Origin: Xanthobacteraceae bacterium
GTDB taxonomy: Bacteria; Pseudomonadota; Alphaproteobacteria; Rhizobiales; Xanthobacteraceae
DNA: 30,467 nucleotides
Reading direction: 5' to 3'
Assembly: GCA_030039655.1 (NCBI GenBank)
Contig: JASHVC010000208.1
Coordinates: forward strand, 1-30,467
Positions 1 through 7,874 of the stretch are shown here, piece by piece; the stretch's first letter is position 1; every line of letters starts with the position of its first letter. A program made the position numbers and the translations under genes. Under the pieces are notes generated by a model. It ran no database searches. It worked only from the letters and a program-made list of their open reading frames with translations, and was not told the DNA's origin.

Positions 1-705
1 AAGCCCGACGGCTATACGCTGATGCACGGCGCCACATACTCGCTCACCGTGCAACCGCTGACCGACAAAGAGGCCGGCTATACGGTGAAGTCGTTCACGC
101 CGATTTGTCAGACTTTCAAGAACGATCAGGTCATCGTGGTACCGCCGAACTCACAGCTGAAGACGGTGCGCGATATCGTCGATGCGGCGAAGCATAAGCC
201 CGGCGCGCTCAACGTCGGCATTCCTGGGATCGCGACCATTCCGCACCTTGCCATGGTCGAACTGGCGGATCAGGCCAAGGTCGAGTTCAACAACGTGCCC
301 TTCAAGGGACCGGCGGAGGAAATGCAGGCAATCCGTTCGGGCCAGATCGACTTCGCAGCCGTGCCGTTGACCGCTGCCGCGGGCAGCGGCCTCCCCATGC
401 CGGGGCTGTTTGCCGAAGCGCGCAATCCCGCGCTCCCCGACGTTCCCACCTTCAAGGAGCAGGGCTACGACATCGCCCCGCTGAGCTTCGGTGGACTGTT
501 GGGGCCGGCCGGGATGCCCGACGAGGTGGCGCATAGGCTGGAGAATGCCTGCATCGCCATCATCAAAAGCGATGCGGCCCAGCGTGTCGTCAAGAATACG
601 CTCCAGCCGACCGATTATTTCGCCGACAGCGCAGGCTTTGCCCGCAATCTCGAGAAGGACGTGGCCGAGAAGACGCGCCTCGTGCCGATGCTGCATCTGA
701 ATTGA
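1..705 (+). CDS. Bug/TctC-family periplasmic solute-binding protein, 5' truncated
   Basis: The reading frame is open from the first base and ends with TGA at 703-705, so the N-terminus and signal peptide lie outside the window; an internal Met at 22 is not the true start. The visible 235 or so residues begin with KPDGYTLMHG, the conserved early motif of the Bug (TctC) extracytoplasmic binding proteins, which run to about 320 residues. These proteins capture carboxylates or similar small organic acids in the periplasm, some for TctAB membrane partners, but many Bug genes are orphans. No tctA or tctB follows here; the next gene is a zinc ABC ATPase behind its own regulatory site. The ligand cannot be told from sequence. 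Confidence 0.85.
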   Translation, partial: KPDGYTLMHGATYSLTVQPLTDKEAGYTVKSFTPICQTFKNDQVIVVPPNSQLKTVRDIVDAAKHKPGALNVGIPGIATIPHLAMVELADQAKVEFNNVPFKGPAEEMQAIRSGQIDFAAVPLTAAAGSGLPMPGLFAEARNPALPDVPTFKEQGYDIAPLSFGGLLGPAGMPDEVAHRLENACIAIIKSDAAQRVVKNTLQPTDYFADSAGFARNLEKDVAEKTRLVPMLHLN

Positions 706-760
706 TAAGGCGGTCTCTCGCCGCTCGTTTCGGGGCACCGTCCTGAGTCGTCTTGCGGCT

Positions 761-778
761 GTAATGTTATAATATTAC
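761..778. promoter_or_regulatory. Zur box upstream of zinc ABC transporter genes
   Basis: GTAATGTTATAATATTAC is an 18-base near-perfect palindrome (16 of 18 positions symmetric) and closely resembles the zinc uptake regulator site described for alphaproteobacteria (GTAATGT-n-ACATTAC type). It lies 56 bases before the ATG of a zinc-type ABC ATPase. A TATAAT (768-773) sits inside the palindrome and may be the -10 element, so bound Zn-Zur would block RNA polymerase. No convincing -35 element is visible at 16-18 bases. Derepression under zinc starvation is inferred. Confidence 0.8.
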
Positions 779-834
779 AAAACTGGATCATGAGTGAAGC
801 TGAGCGCCACTGAAGCGCTGGCCGGGCCGAATTC

Positions 835-1686
835 ATGAGCGTTATCGAACTTGATCGCGTGACGATCAGGCTTGGGGGCCGGAGCGTCCTCGCCGAGGCG
901 AGCTTTACCATTGAGCGTGGCGAATTCATCGGCGTGCTCGGCCCCAACGGCGCTGGCAAGACCACGTTGATGCGCGCCATCCTGGGCCTGATCGCGCCCA
1001 GTGTCGGAAGTATCCGCGTGTTCGGCCGAGCGCCGCAACGGGGTAACGCCGACATCGGCTACCTCCCGCAAGTGCGCACGGTGCTGCCGGATTTGCGCGT
1101 GCGTGGTTTCGACTTCATCGCTAGCTCGGTGCGCGGCGAGCGGTGGGGCGTGCCCACGCTTGCGCAGGCTGATCGCGATATGATCAGCAAGACGCTGGCG
1201 GCGGTCGGTGCCCGCGATCTTGCTGAGCGCCCACTCGCGGAAATGTCGGGCGGCGAGCGCCAGCGTCTCCTGCTAGCGCAGGCGCTGCTTGGCGAGCCGC
1301 GCCTGCTCTTGCTCGACGAACCGCTGATCAGCCTCGATCATCGTTATCAGGAGGCGGTTGTGGAGCTGGTCCGCGGCTTCGCGCGCGAACGGAACGTCAC
1401 GGTGCTGTTCAGCGCTCACGAGCTCAATCAGCTGGTCGGCGCGCTTGATCGCGTGCTCTATCTTGGCAACGGGCAAGCCGCGCTCGGTACTGTTGAGGAG
1501 GTTGTGACCGGACCCGTCCTGTCGCGGCTTTATGGCACAGACATTGAGGTGGTGTACGCCGGCGGCCACGTTTTCGTGCTGTCGCGCGGCCGCGACGTCG
1601 AGCGCTCAGATCATCTCCACGATCACGGTCATGAGCACGGCCACGGCCATCATCACGATCACGGCCACGACAACCACCATGCTTGA
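835..1686 (+). CDS. znuC: Zinc ABC transporter ATP-binding protein with His-rich tail
   Basis: ABC ATPase of the metal-uptake (ZnuC/MntB-like) type, 283 residues, expected to power zinc import across the inner membrane with the permease encoded next. Visible motifs are Walker A GPNGAGKT (about 36-43), Q-loop Gln79, signature MSGGERQR (about 137-144), Walker B RLLLLDEP with Asp161-Glu162, and switch His195. The last 24 residues contain 13 histidines interleaved with Asp and Gly, a tail likely to bind zinc on the cytoplasmic side. The gene starts 56 bases after a Zur box and overlaps the permease gene by 8 bases. No ZnuA-type binding protein gene adjoins it. The zinc assignment relies mainly on the Zur box and the His tail; manganese is the alternative. 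Confidence 0.85.
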   Translation: MSVIELDRVTIRLGGRSVLAEASFTIERGEFIGVLGPNGAGKTTLMRAILGLIAPSVGSIRVFGRAPQRGNADIGYLPQVRTVLPDLRVRGFDFIASSVRGERWGVPTLAQADRDMISKTLAAVGARDLAERPLAEMSGGERQRLLLAQALLGEPRLLLLDEPLISLDHRYQEAVVELVRGFARERNVTVLFSAHELNQLVGALDRVLYLGNGQAALGTVEEVVTGPVLSRLYGTDIEVVYAGGHVFVLSRGRDVERSDHLHDHGHEHGHGHHHDHGHDNHHA

Positions 1687-2479
1687 CTACGATTTCATGC
1701 GCAACGCGTTCGCGGCGGCGGGTGTGGCCGCGGTCGTGTCGGGAGTGGTCGGCTATTTTCTGGTACTGCGCGGACAGACGTTTGCCGGTCACGCGCTCGG
1801 CCACATCGGTTTTGCCGGAGCGACCGGAGCGGTACTCGTTGGCGTGGCGTCGGTCTGGGGACTTGTCGGGTTCACGGTCGCGGCCGGTATTGGCATGGGC
1901 CTGATGGGTGACCGCCTTAGCGGCCGCGATGTCGCCATCGGCGTGGTGCTGGCGCTGGCGCTCGGCTTCGGGCTCCTCTTTCTGCACTACTACACCGCGT
2001 TTGCCGCGCAGGCGACGGCGCTGTTGTTTGGCAACGTACTCGCAGTCGATCACACGATGATCGTAACGCTCGTCGGGCTTGGCGCGATCACGGTCGGCGG
2101 CCTTGCCGCGATTATGCGGCCGCTGATTTTTGCTACTCTGCAGCCGGAATTGGCCGAAGCCAAAGGCGTGCCAGTACGCTTCGTCTCTACCGCCTTCCTC
2201 GCCATCGTGGCGCTGGCGGTGGCGGAAAGCGCTCAGATCGTCGGCGTGCTTCTGGTGTTTGCCCTGATGGTCGGGCCGCCGGCGACAGCGCAACGGCTGG
2301 CCACTGGCCTGTGGAGCGGCATGGCGTTGTCGGCCGCCATCGCGTTAAGCGAGGCCTGGGCCGGCATCGCCATCGCCTATCAAACCGATTGGCCGGTGAG
2401 CTTCTGCATCTCTCTGCTCAGCGCAGTCGGATATTTTCTCACCCGCGGAAACTGGCTTACGCACCGCGCCTTGGGCTGA
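1679..2479 (+). CDS. znuB: Zinc ABC transporter permease
   Basis: Integral membrane permease of the ZnuB/ABC-3 family, 266 residues, the family's normal length. It begins MLDYDFMRNAF and shows about seven to eight hydrophobic segments; the stretch VAESAQIVGVLLVFALMVGP (roughly residues 180-200) is the conserved cytoplasmic loop and helix that contact the ATPase in this family. The ATG at 1679 overlaps the 3' end of the ATPase gene by 8 bases, indicating translational coupling; the same frame is open further upstream, but that part lies inside the ATPase gene. It shares the Zur-controlled transcript. A periplasmic binding protein must come from elsewhere in the genome. Confidence 0.88.
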   Translation: MLDYDFMRNAFAAAGVAAVVSGVVGYFLVLRGQTFAGHALGHIGFAGATGAVLVGVASVWGLVGFTVAAGIGMGLMGDRLSGRDVAIGVVLALALGFGLLFLHYYTAFAAQATALLFGNVLAVDHTMIVTLVGLGAITVGGLAAIMRPLIFATLQPELAEAKGVPVRFVSTAFLAIVALAVAESAQIVGVLLVFALMVGPPATAQRLATGLWSGMALSAAIALSEAWAGIAIAYQTDWPVSFCISLLSAVGYFLTRGNWLTHRALG

Positions 2480-2547
2480 ACCGCGTCGGCGGCCTCTATT
2501 GCCAACATCGAGCGAGGCAGTCATGCTTCGGGTGTGAGGGTTCGCGT

Positions 2548-3483
2548 ATGAGTGATCAAAAAGCCCAAAGGTCGCGCGCCGTCTGCGTCGGCGAAGTGCT
2601 GATCGAACTAAAGCGCGGAGCCGATGGTCGCTTCGCGCTCTCCTGCGGCGGCGACACGTTCAACACGGCGATCTACCTCGCCCGCGCCGGCGTCAAGGTC
2701 GGCTACGCCACCGCCATTGGCGATGATCCCTATTCGGAAAGCGTTTTGGCGCTCGCCGCCGCGGAGGGAATCTCGGCCGACCTCATCCTGCGCATCGCTG
2801 GCCGCTTGCCGGGTCTCTGCCTTGTCGAGAGCGACTCCTCAGGCGAGCGCGGCGGCCGTTACTGGCGCGAGGGCTCGCCAGTGCGCGACCTTTTTGAACT
2901 TCCGGATTGGATGCGCGTGGCGGAAAGCCTGCTCGCCGCCAAGCTCATCTATTTTTCCGGCATCACGCTTTCGCTTTTCTCCACGACCGGCATCGGCCGT
3001 TTCCTCGCTGTGCTCGAAGCAGCGCGCCAGCAGGGTGCCAAGGTAGCGTTCGACGGCAATTTCCGCCCGCGCGGTTGGCAAGGTGATCTCGCGCGCACGC
3101 GCACGGTGTTCATCGAGACTCTCAAGCGCGTCGATATTGCGCTGCCGACTTTCGATGACGAGGCCGTGCTGTGGGGCGATCCAAGTCCGGAGGCGACGGT
3201 CGCGCGCCTGCAAGCATTTGGCATCGGCGAGATCGTCGTCAAGAACGGACCTAACGGCGCGCTCGTGGCGGCTGCTGCCAACCAGGAATTTGTGCCGGTG
3301 CCGGAAGTTGTTGTGCCGGTGGACACCACCGCCGCCGGCGATGGTTTCAATGCCGGCTATCTCGCCGCGCGTCTTGACGGCCGCGATCCAGCGCAAGCCG
3401 CGGGCGCCGCGCATCGGCTGGCCGGCGACGTTATCCGGCATCCCGGAGCGCTGCTGCCCCGCAGCAGCGCCGCGATGCATTGA
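2548..3483 (+). CDS. PfkB-family sugar-acid kinase (KDG or 2-ketogluconate kinase)
   Basis: Ribokinase/PfkB-family kinase, 311 residues. The N-terminal motif CVGEVLIEL, the substrate region GGDTFNTAIYLARAG (about 34-48), the element GGRYWREGSP (about 102-111) and the C-terminal DTTAAGDGFNAG (259-270, with Asp265 as catalytic base and the anion hole before it) are those of 2-keto-3-deoxygluconate kinases. The related 2-ketogluconate kinases belong to the same family and are hard to separate by eye. The reaction is ATP-dependent phosphorylation of a keto-sugar acid in the cytoplasm. The start at 2548 follows GAGGG at good spacing; the frame is open upstream but that overlaps the permease gene. 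The dehydrogenase and TRAP genes downstream on the same strand suggest a sugar-acid pathway, slightly favouring a 2-ketogluconate-type substrate. Confidence 0.82.
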   Translation: MSDQKAQRSRAVCVGEVLIELKRGADGRFALSCGGDTFNTAIYLARAGVKVGYATAIGDDPYSESVLALAAAEGISADLILRIAGRLPGLCLVESDSSGERGGRYWREGSPVRDLFELPDWMRVAESLLAAKLIYFSGITLSLFSTTGIGRFLAVLEAARQQGAKVAFDGNFRPRGWQGDLARTRTVFIETLKRVDIALPTFDDEAVLWGDPSPEATVARLQAFGIGEIVVKNGPNGALVAAAANQEFVPVPEVVVPVDTTAAGDGFNAGYLAARLDGRDPAQAAGAAHRLAGDVIRHPGALLPRSSAAMH

Positions 3484-3596
3484 GGCGACGGAAAGTTCCA
3501 GGCTTCCTTATAGATCCGTTGCTGTCTGCGTCCGTCTTGCCCTCTCGTACCAAAGAGCGGAAACTCCAAGCCAAAATCAAAGGCGAGGAGGAATTC

Positions 3597-4301
3597 ATGC
3601 CCAAGCATGACGAAGGACGCCGTGCGTTCCTGGTCGGCACTGCGATTGGAGCCGGAGCGGCAGCGAGCGCGGCCCTGGTGCCGGAGGCGCTGGCAAAGAC
3701 GAGCGGTCACGACGGCGCGATGCATGCGTTGGCGGCGAACGATACGGCCAAGCATGCCCCCATGATGCCGGCCATGGGCGGCGGTCATGGTGCCTTCTTC
3801 AATGACGACGACGCACGCACGATCGCCGCATTCACTGAGCGGCTGATGCCGGGCGCGCCCGGCAAGCCTGGTGCCACCGAGGCCGATGTCCTCAACTACA
3901 TCGATCTCGCCCTTGCCGGCGCTTATGCCGACGAGCAGGATTTCTATCGGCGCGGCATCATCCAACTCGACGCGCACTGTGTCGCCGCGTATGGCAAGCC
4001 ATTCCGCCACATCAGCACGACGCAGCAGGACGAAGCGATTGCCGCGCTTGAGCACGGTAAGACGACCGCGTTCACGTGGCCGACCGCGCAAGCCTTCTTC
4101 AACACCGTGCACAAACACACCATGGAAGGCATGTTTGCCGACCCGATCTACGGCGGCAACAAGGACTTTGCCGGGTGGATTCTGGTCGGCTTCCCAGGCG
4201 CGCAGATGCAGTTCACCACCGAGGACATGCTCAGCAAGGAGGCATTCACGCGCGAGCCCATTGTGGGCCTGCAGTCGCGCCTCAAGAGTAAGAGGAGCTG
4301 A
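3597..4301 (+). CDS. Gluconate 2-dehydrogenase subunit 3 family protein (Tat-exported)
   Basis: 234-residue small subunit of a GMC-type membrane dehydrogenase. The N-terminus has a twin-arginine signal (Arg8-Arg9 in GRRAFLVG, then an Ala/Gly-rich hydrophobic stretch ending near ALA), so it should be exported folded. The body, from about residue 65 (FNDDDARTIAAFTERLMPG) through YADEQDFYRRGIIQLD and FADPIYGGNKDFAGW, matches the gluconate 2-dehydrogenase subunit 3 family. In characterised enzymes this subunit escorts the signal-less flavoprotein through the Tat system and stabilises it. The start follows GAGGAGG at ideal spacing. The flavoprotein gene begins 3 bases after its stop. Confidence 0.88.
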   Translation: MPKHDEGRRAFLVGTAIGAGAAASAALVPEALAKTSGHDGAMHALAANDTAKHAPMMPAMGGGHGAFFNDDDARTIAAFTERLMPGAPGKPGATEADVLNYIDLALAGAYADEQDFYRRGIIQLDAHCVAAYGKPFRHISTTQQDEAIAALEHGKTTAFTWPTAQAFFNTVHKHTMEGMFADPIYGGNKDFAGWILVGFPGAQMQFTTEDMLSKEAFTREPIVGLQSRLKSKRS

Positions 4302-4304
4302 GCC

Positions 4305-6026
4305 ATGGCGACCGAAAAAACCGATGTTGTGATCGTTGGTGTCGGCGCGGCGGGCGGCATCCTGGCCGCTGAATTGGGCAAAGCTGGTATCAAGGTCATC
4401 GGGCTCGAACGCGGCCCGCGTCTCAAGACGGCTGATTTCGAACCGCACGACGAACTGCGCTATTTCCAGCGCCAGGATTTGCGTCCCGATCCCAAGCGGA
4501 TGCCGGTCACGTGGCGGCCAAACGCGAATGCGACGGCCCATCCGATACCGATCCAGAACAATGGCAATCAAGCAGGCGGTGGTACCGTCCACTACGGCGC
4601 CGTATCCTGGCGCTTCCATGAGGACGATTTCCGTGTGCGCTCGCAAACGATCGAGCGCTATGGCGAAGTGGCCATTCCAAAAGATTCCTCGATCATCGAT
4701 TGGCCGCTGTCCTACTCCGACCTCGAACCCTACTACGATCGCGCTGAGTACGAGCTCGGTGTCTCAGGCAAGGCCGGCAATCTTAAGGGCCAGAAGATCG
4801 ACGGCGGTAACGTGTTCGAGGCCCCACGGCAACGTGAGTTTCCGCTCCCCGCGCTGCAGATCGATCAAGTTGGCGTCAATTTCAATGCCGCGGCCAAAAA
4901 GCTCGGCATGCACCCGTTCTCGACTCCGCATGCGATCCTTTCGCAACCCTACAATGATCGGCCCGGCTGCACTTATTGCGGTTACTGCCAGGCTTTCGGC
5001 TGTCACGTCGGTGCAAAATCCTCGATCCTCGTCACCAAACTGCCGGAAGCTGACGCCACCGGCAATTTCAAGCTGATTACCGGCGCGGTCTGTTACCATG
5101 TCAATTCGGACAACAGCGGCAAGGTGACCGGCGTCTCGTACTACGGCCCAGATCGTTCCGACAACACGATTGAAGCCGACATCGTCATTCTCGCGCCGTT
5201 CATCTACGACAACGTGCGTCTCCTGCTGTTGTCGAAGACGGAGAGGTTCCCCAACGGCCTTGCCAATTCGAGCGGGCACCTCGGCAAGCACATCATGACC
5301 CACATCGGCTCGCGGGGCTTCGCGGCGTTCGATGATCGTCACGTCAACGTCTATATGGGGCCGAGCGCGCAGAAAAATTCGCTGGACGATTACAACGGCG
5401 ATAATTTCGATCACAAGGATCTCGGCTTTATTCGTGGAGCGCAGATATCGGCGGGGCCGGCCGGTCTCGAAGGTGGGCCGCTCGGCACCGCGATGAGCAT
5501 GCCTCCGCCTCCCGGTGTGCCGCGCTGGGGTGCGCAGTTTCGCGACTTCTTCGCCAAATATTACACGCGTTACGTTGCACTAACCGGGCAGACGGAGAAT
5601 CTTCCGTATCCGGATCAGACGATTGATCTCGATCCCCACGTCCGCGACATGTGGGGCCTGCCGGCGCCACGGATGACCTACGATTGGCGGCGGCCAAATG
5701 AGGTCGCGCGCATCGAGTTCATCAACAAAAAGTTGATGGAGATAGGCCAGGCCATGGGCGCGGCGCATGTCTGGACGGCGCCATTCGGTCCCGGCTCGCC
5801 GGGTGGTCACCACCAGGGCGGCACGCGCATGGGCAGCAATCCGCAAGAGTCCGTGGTGAACAAATATAGCCAGAGCTGGGACATCCCCAACCTGTTCATC
5901 ATGGGATCATCCACCCATCCGACCATGAGCGGATTTAATCCGACGCTCACGATTCAGGCGCTGGCCTACATGACGGCGGACGCCATCGTAAACCGCTACC
6001 GGAAGAATCCGGCGTCCCTGTTATAA
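4305..6026 (+). CDS. GMC-family FAD dehydrogenase, gluconate 2-dehydrogenase-like catalytic subunit
   Basis: 573-residue flavoprotein of the glucose-methanol-choline superfamily. It has the FAD dinucleotide motif VGVGAAGG (Gly12, Gly14, Gly17) and a GMC C-terminus with GGTRMGSNP followed by THPTMSGFNPTLTIQALAY, supplying the usual His (about 538) and Asn (about 545). It oxidises a sugar or aldonic acid at the periplasmic side; D-gluconate to 2-keto-D-gluconate is the family default. It has no signal of its own, consistent with Tat hitch-hiking on the preceding subunit. Four cysteines, 222, 225, 228 and 233, form CxxCxxCx4C, in the region where some family members carry an iron-sulfur cluster. 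The cytochrome c subunit usually encoded third is absent. Substrate remains uncertain. Confidence 0.87.
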   Translation: MATEKTDVVIVGVGAAGGILAAELGKAGIKVIGLERGPRLKTADFEPHDELRYFQRQDLRPDPKRMPVTWRPNANATAHPIPIQNNGNQAGGGTVHYGAVSWRFHEDDFRVRSQTIERYGEVAIPKDSSIIDWPLSYSDLEPYYDRAEYELGVSGKAGNLKGQKIDGGNVFEAPRQREFPLPALQIDQVGVNFNAAAKKLGMHPFSTPHAILSQPYNDRPGCTYCGYCQAFGCHVGAKSSILVTKLPEADATGNFKLITGAVCYHVNSDNSGKVTGVSYYGPDRSDNTIEADIVILAPFIYDNVRLLLLSKTERFPNGLANSSGHLGKHIMTHIGSRGFAAFDDRHVNVYMGPSAQKNSLDDYNGDNFDHKDLGFIRGAQISAGPAGLEGGPLGTAMSMPPPPGVPRWGAQFRDFFAKYYTRYVALTGQTENLPYPDQTIDLDPHVRDMWGLPAPRMTYDWRRPNEVARIEFINKKLMEIGQAMGAAHVWTAPFGPGSPGGHHQGGTRMGSNPQESVVNKYSQSWDIPNLFIMGSSTHPTMSGFNPTLTIQALAYMTADAIVNRYRKNPASLL

Positions 6027-6093
6027 GTTTCGCAGGCTTCCGCAGCCTCCAAATGAGGCGCTTATCTGCTATTTCATGGGCCAATCCGGGCTT

Positions 6094-6126
6094 GGCCTCT
6101 CGCCTCGTTCGCGCTATGGAGAGGCC
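6094..6126. promoter_or_regulatory. Inverted repeat in TRAP operon leader (candidate operator)
   Basis: GGCCTCTC at 6094-6101 and GAGAGGCC at 6119-6126 are perfect 8-base inverted arms with a 17-base spacer, 43-75 bases upstream of the TRAP binding-protein ATG. Spacing and position suit a dimeric regulator, but no regulator gene is adjacent and the motif is not one I recognise. Confidence 0.3.
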
Positions 6127-6135
6127 CATCAATCA

Positions 6136-6153
6136 GCGGTCATTTAGGACCGC
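6136..6153 (+). promoter_or_regulatory. Small hairpin just upstream of dctP ribosome binding site
   Basis: GCGGTC (6136-6141) and GACCGC (6148-6153) form a perfect 6-bp stem with loop ATTTAG, ending 15 bases before the ATG and immediately before the purine-rich AGGGGGAAA. It could be an operator half-pair or an mRNA structure near the ribosome binding site. Evidence is symmetry only. Confidence 0.3.
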
Positions 6154-6168
6154 CTTAGGGGGAAACTC

Positions 6169-7176
6169 ATGAAACGACTTGCCCTTGTGCTCGGCGCCAT
6201 TCTTGCCTTTGCCTTCGCGGCCGGCGCGCCGGCGCAATCGCCGATCATCATCAAATTCAGCCACGTGGTCTCGCCCGACGCGCCCAAGGGCAAGGCCGCG
6301 GTGCTATTCAAGCAACTGGCCGAAAAATATACGAACGGCAAAGTGCAGGTCGAGGTCTATCCGAACTCATCGCTGTATAAGGACAAGGAAGAGCTGGAGG
6401 CCCTGCAGCTCGGCTCGGTACAACTGCTGGCGCCGTCGATCTCCAAGTTTGGCCCGCTCGGCGTTAAGGAATTCGACGTCTTCGATCTGCCGTATCTGAT
6501 GAGTGACGACGCGCACGCGCGGCAGATGATGGCGAGCCCAATAATGGCCGATCTAAATCAGAAACTCGAAGCCAAGGGCGTGTCGCCGCTCGCCTATTGG
6601 GACAACGGAACCTACGTGTACACGGCGAACAAGCCGTTGATCATGCCGGAAGGTTTCCGCGGCATGAAAATGCGCATCCAGGGCAGCAAGGTACTTGACG
6701 CCGCGGCGCGCGATCTCGGCGCCATCCCGCAGATCATCGCCTTCGGCGAGCTCTACCAGGCTCTGCAGACCGGCGTGGTCGACGGCGAGGACAACGTGCC
6801 ATCGAACATCTGGACGCAGAAATTCTACGACGTGCAGAAGAATCTGACCGTCTCCAACCATGGCCGACTCACTTATTCGCTCCTTACCAATGCGAAGTTC
6901 TGGGGCGGGCTCCCGGCGGATGTGCGTGAGCAACTTGATCGCGCGGTGAAGGAGTCGACCCAGTTCTTCGACGACACCGCCGCCAAGGACAATGTCGACG
7001 CGTTGGAGAAAATCAAGGCCACGGGCAAGGTCGAATTCCACGTGCAGACCGAGGCCGAAAAGAAAGCCTGGATTGCCGCACTAATGCCGGTGCACAAGGA
7101 AATGGAAGCCCGGTTCGGCAAGGACTTCATTGAAAAGATCTACAAGGCGTCGGGCTTCGTTCCACCGCAGTCCTAA
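6169..7176 (+). CDS. dctP: TRAP transporter substrate-binding protein, DctP family
   Basis: Periplasmic binding protein of a tripartite ATP-independent transporter, 335 residues, with a clear Sec signal peptide (MKRLALVLGAILAFAFAAGA, cleavage near PAQS). The DctP fold is recognisable from FSHVVSPDAPKG (about 30-41), the conserved GMKMRIQ with Arg169, the residue that typically holds the ligand carboxylate, and the helix AFGELYQALQTGVVDGEDN (191-209). It captures a carboxylate and hands it to the membrane subunits encoded immediately downstream. The start follows AGGGGGAAA. Position after the sugar-acid dehydrogenase and kinase suggests a sugar acid or keto-sugar acid as ligand, but this is context, not a residue-level assignment. 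Confidence 0.9.
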   Translation: MKRLALVLGAILAFAFAAGAPAQSPIIIKFSHVVSPDAPKGKAAVLFKQLAEKYTNGKVQVEVYPNSSLYKDKEELEALQLGSVQLLAPSISKFGPLGVKEFDVFDLPYLMSDDAHARQMMASPIMADLNQKLEAKGVSPLAYWDNGTYVYTANKPLIMPEGFRGMKMRIQGSKVLDAAARDLGAIPQIIAFGELYQALQTGVVDGEDNVPSNIWTQKFYDVQKNLTVSNHGRLTYSLLTNAKFWGGLPADVREQLDRAVKESTQFFDDTAAKDNVDALEKIKATGKVEFHVQTEAEKKAWIAALMPVHKEMEARFGKDFIEKIYKASGFVPPQS

Positions 7177-7190
7177 CGAGAATTGTCCGG

Positions 7191-7214
7191 CCCCTTCCCG
7201 GTGCTGGGAAGGGG
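7191..7214 (+). terminator. Intercistronic hairpin between TRAP binding protein and membrane genes
   Basis: CCCCTTCCC (7191-7199) pairs perfectly with GGGAAGGGG (7206-7214) around the six-base loop GGTGCT, 15 bases after the dctP stop. No U-run follows, so it is more likely an attenuating or mRNA-stabilising structure than a full terminator. Such a structure would allow the binding protein to be made in excess over the membrane subunits. Confidence 0.55.
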
Positions 7215-7235
7215 TGGGGCTTGCGAGGAACGACG

Positions 7236-7874
7236 GTGCTCAACCGCATCCTCGATCGGCTGGAAGAGTGGATCATCGCCACACTGATCGGCGCGGCGAC
7301 GATCGTCACCTTCGTGGCCGTCGTTCACCGCTATGGCGCCAGCAACTCCGCGGTGCTGGCCCGATGGGCCGGGGCGCACGGCTTCGTGCTCCTGCATGAT
7401 GTCGCGGACTGGGTCTACATCCAGCTTGCGTCGCTCAACCTGTCCTGGGCGACGGAACTCGCCACCTACATGTTCGTATGGATGGCGAAATTCGGCGCTG
7501 CGCTCGGCGTACGCACCGGCATTCACGTCGGCGTCGATGTCTTCGTCAAAAAGCTGAACCCCGCGGCCAGCAAGCCGGTCATTGTGTTTGCGCTGCTGTG
7601 TGGCGCGTTGTTCACCGGCGTCATCGGCACGCTTGGCGCCGTCTATGTGCACGAGCTTGATCCCGACCAGGTCTCGCCGGAGCTCGAATGGCCAAGTTGG
7701 ATCATCTACCTGTGCATCCCACTCGGCTCTTATCTGATGTGCTTCCGCTTCCTCCAGGTGATGTGGCACTTCTTGCGTACTGGTGTTGTGCCCCATCAGG
7801 CCCACGGTATTGAGTACGAGGCACCTGAAGACCTGGGTCATGTGGCCGAGCCTCTCGGGGAGCCGGCGCAATGA
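7236..7874 (+). CDS. dctQ: TRAP transporter small permease, DctQ family
   Basis: Small membrane subunit, 212 residues from a GTG start at 7236 preceded by GAGGAA at 5 bases; a TTG at 7221 in the same frame (217 residues) is the alternative. It is longer than the usual 160-180 residues because about 35 extra residues follow the first membrane helix, before the conserved segment SWATELATYMFVWMAKFGAALG and GIHVGVDVF. Four hydrophobic helices can be drawn. It forms the sodium-coupled transport core with DctM, whose gene overlaps its stop by 4 bases (ATGA). Confidence 0.85.
   Translation: MLNRILDRLEEWIIATLIGAATIVTFVAVVHRYGASNSAVLARWAGAHGFVLLHDVADWVYIQLASLNLSWATELATYMFVWMAKFGAALGVRTGIHVGVDVFVKKLNPAASKPVIVFALLCGALFTGVIGTLGAVYVHELDPDQVSPELEWPSWIIYLCIPLGSYLMCFRFLQVMWHFLRTGVVPHQAHGIEYEAPEDLGHVAEPLGEPAQ

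Noticed and set aside
790..813. Seven-codon ORF (ATG to TGA) between the Zur box and the ATPase start, a possible leader peptide
   Set aside because: No ribosome binding site, no runs of a single amino acid and no attenuator hairpin; likely chance.
1424..2293. 289-codon open frame on the - strand opposite the zinc transporter genes
   Set aside because: Arg/Asp/His-rich low-complexity translation opposite two well supported genes; a codon-bias artefact.
3357..4646. 429-codon open frame on the - strand opposite the kinase and dehydrogenase genes
   Set aside because: It is a GC-rich shadow of clearly recognisable + strand genes and its translation matches no family I know.
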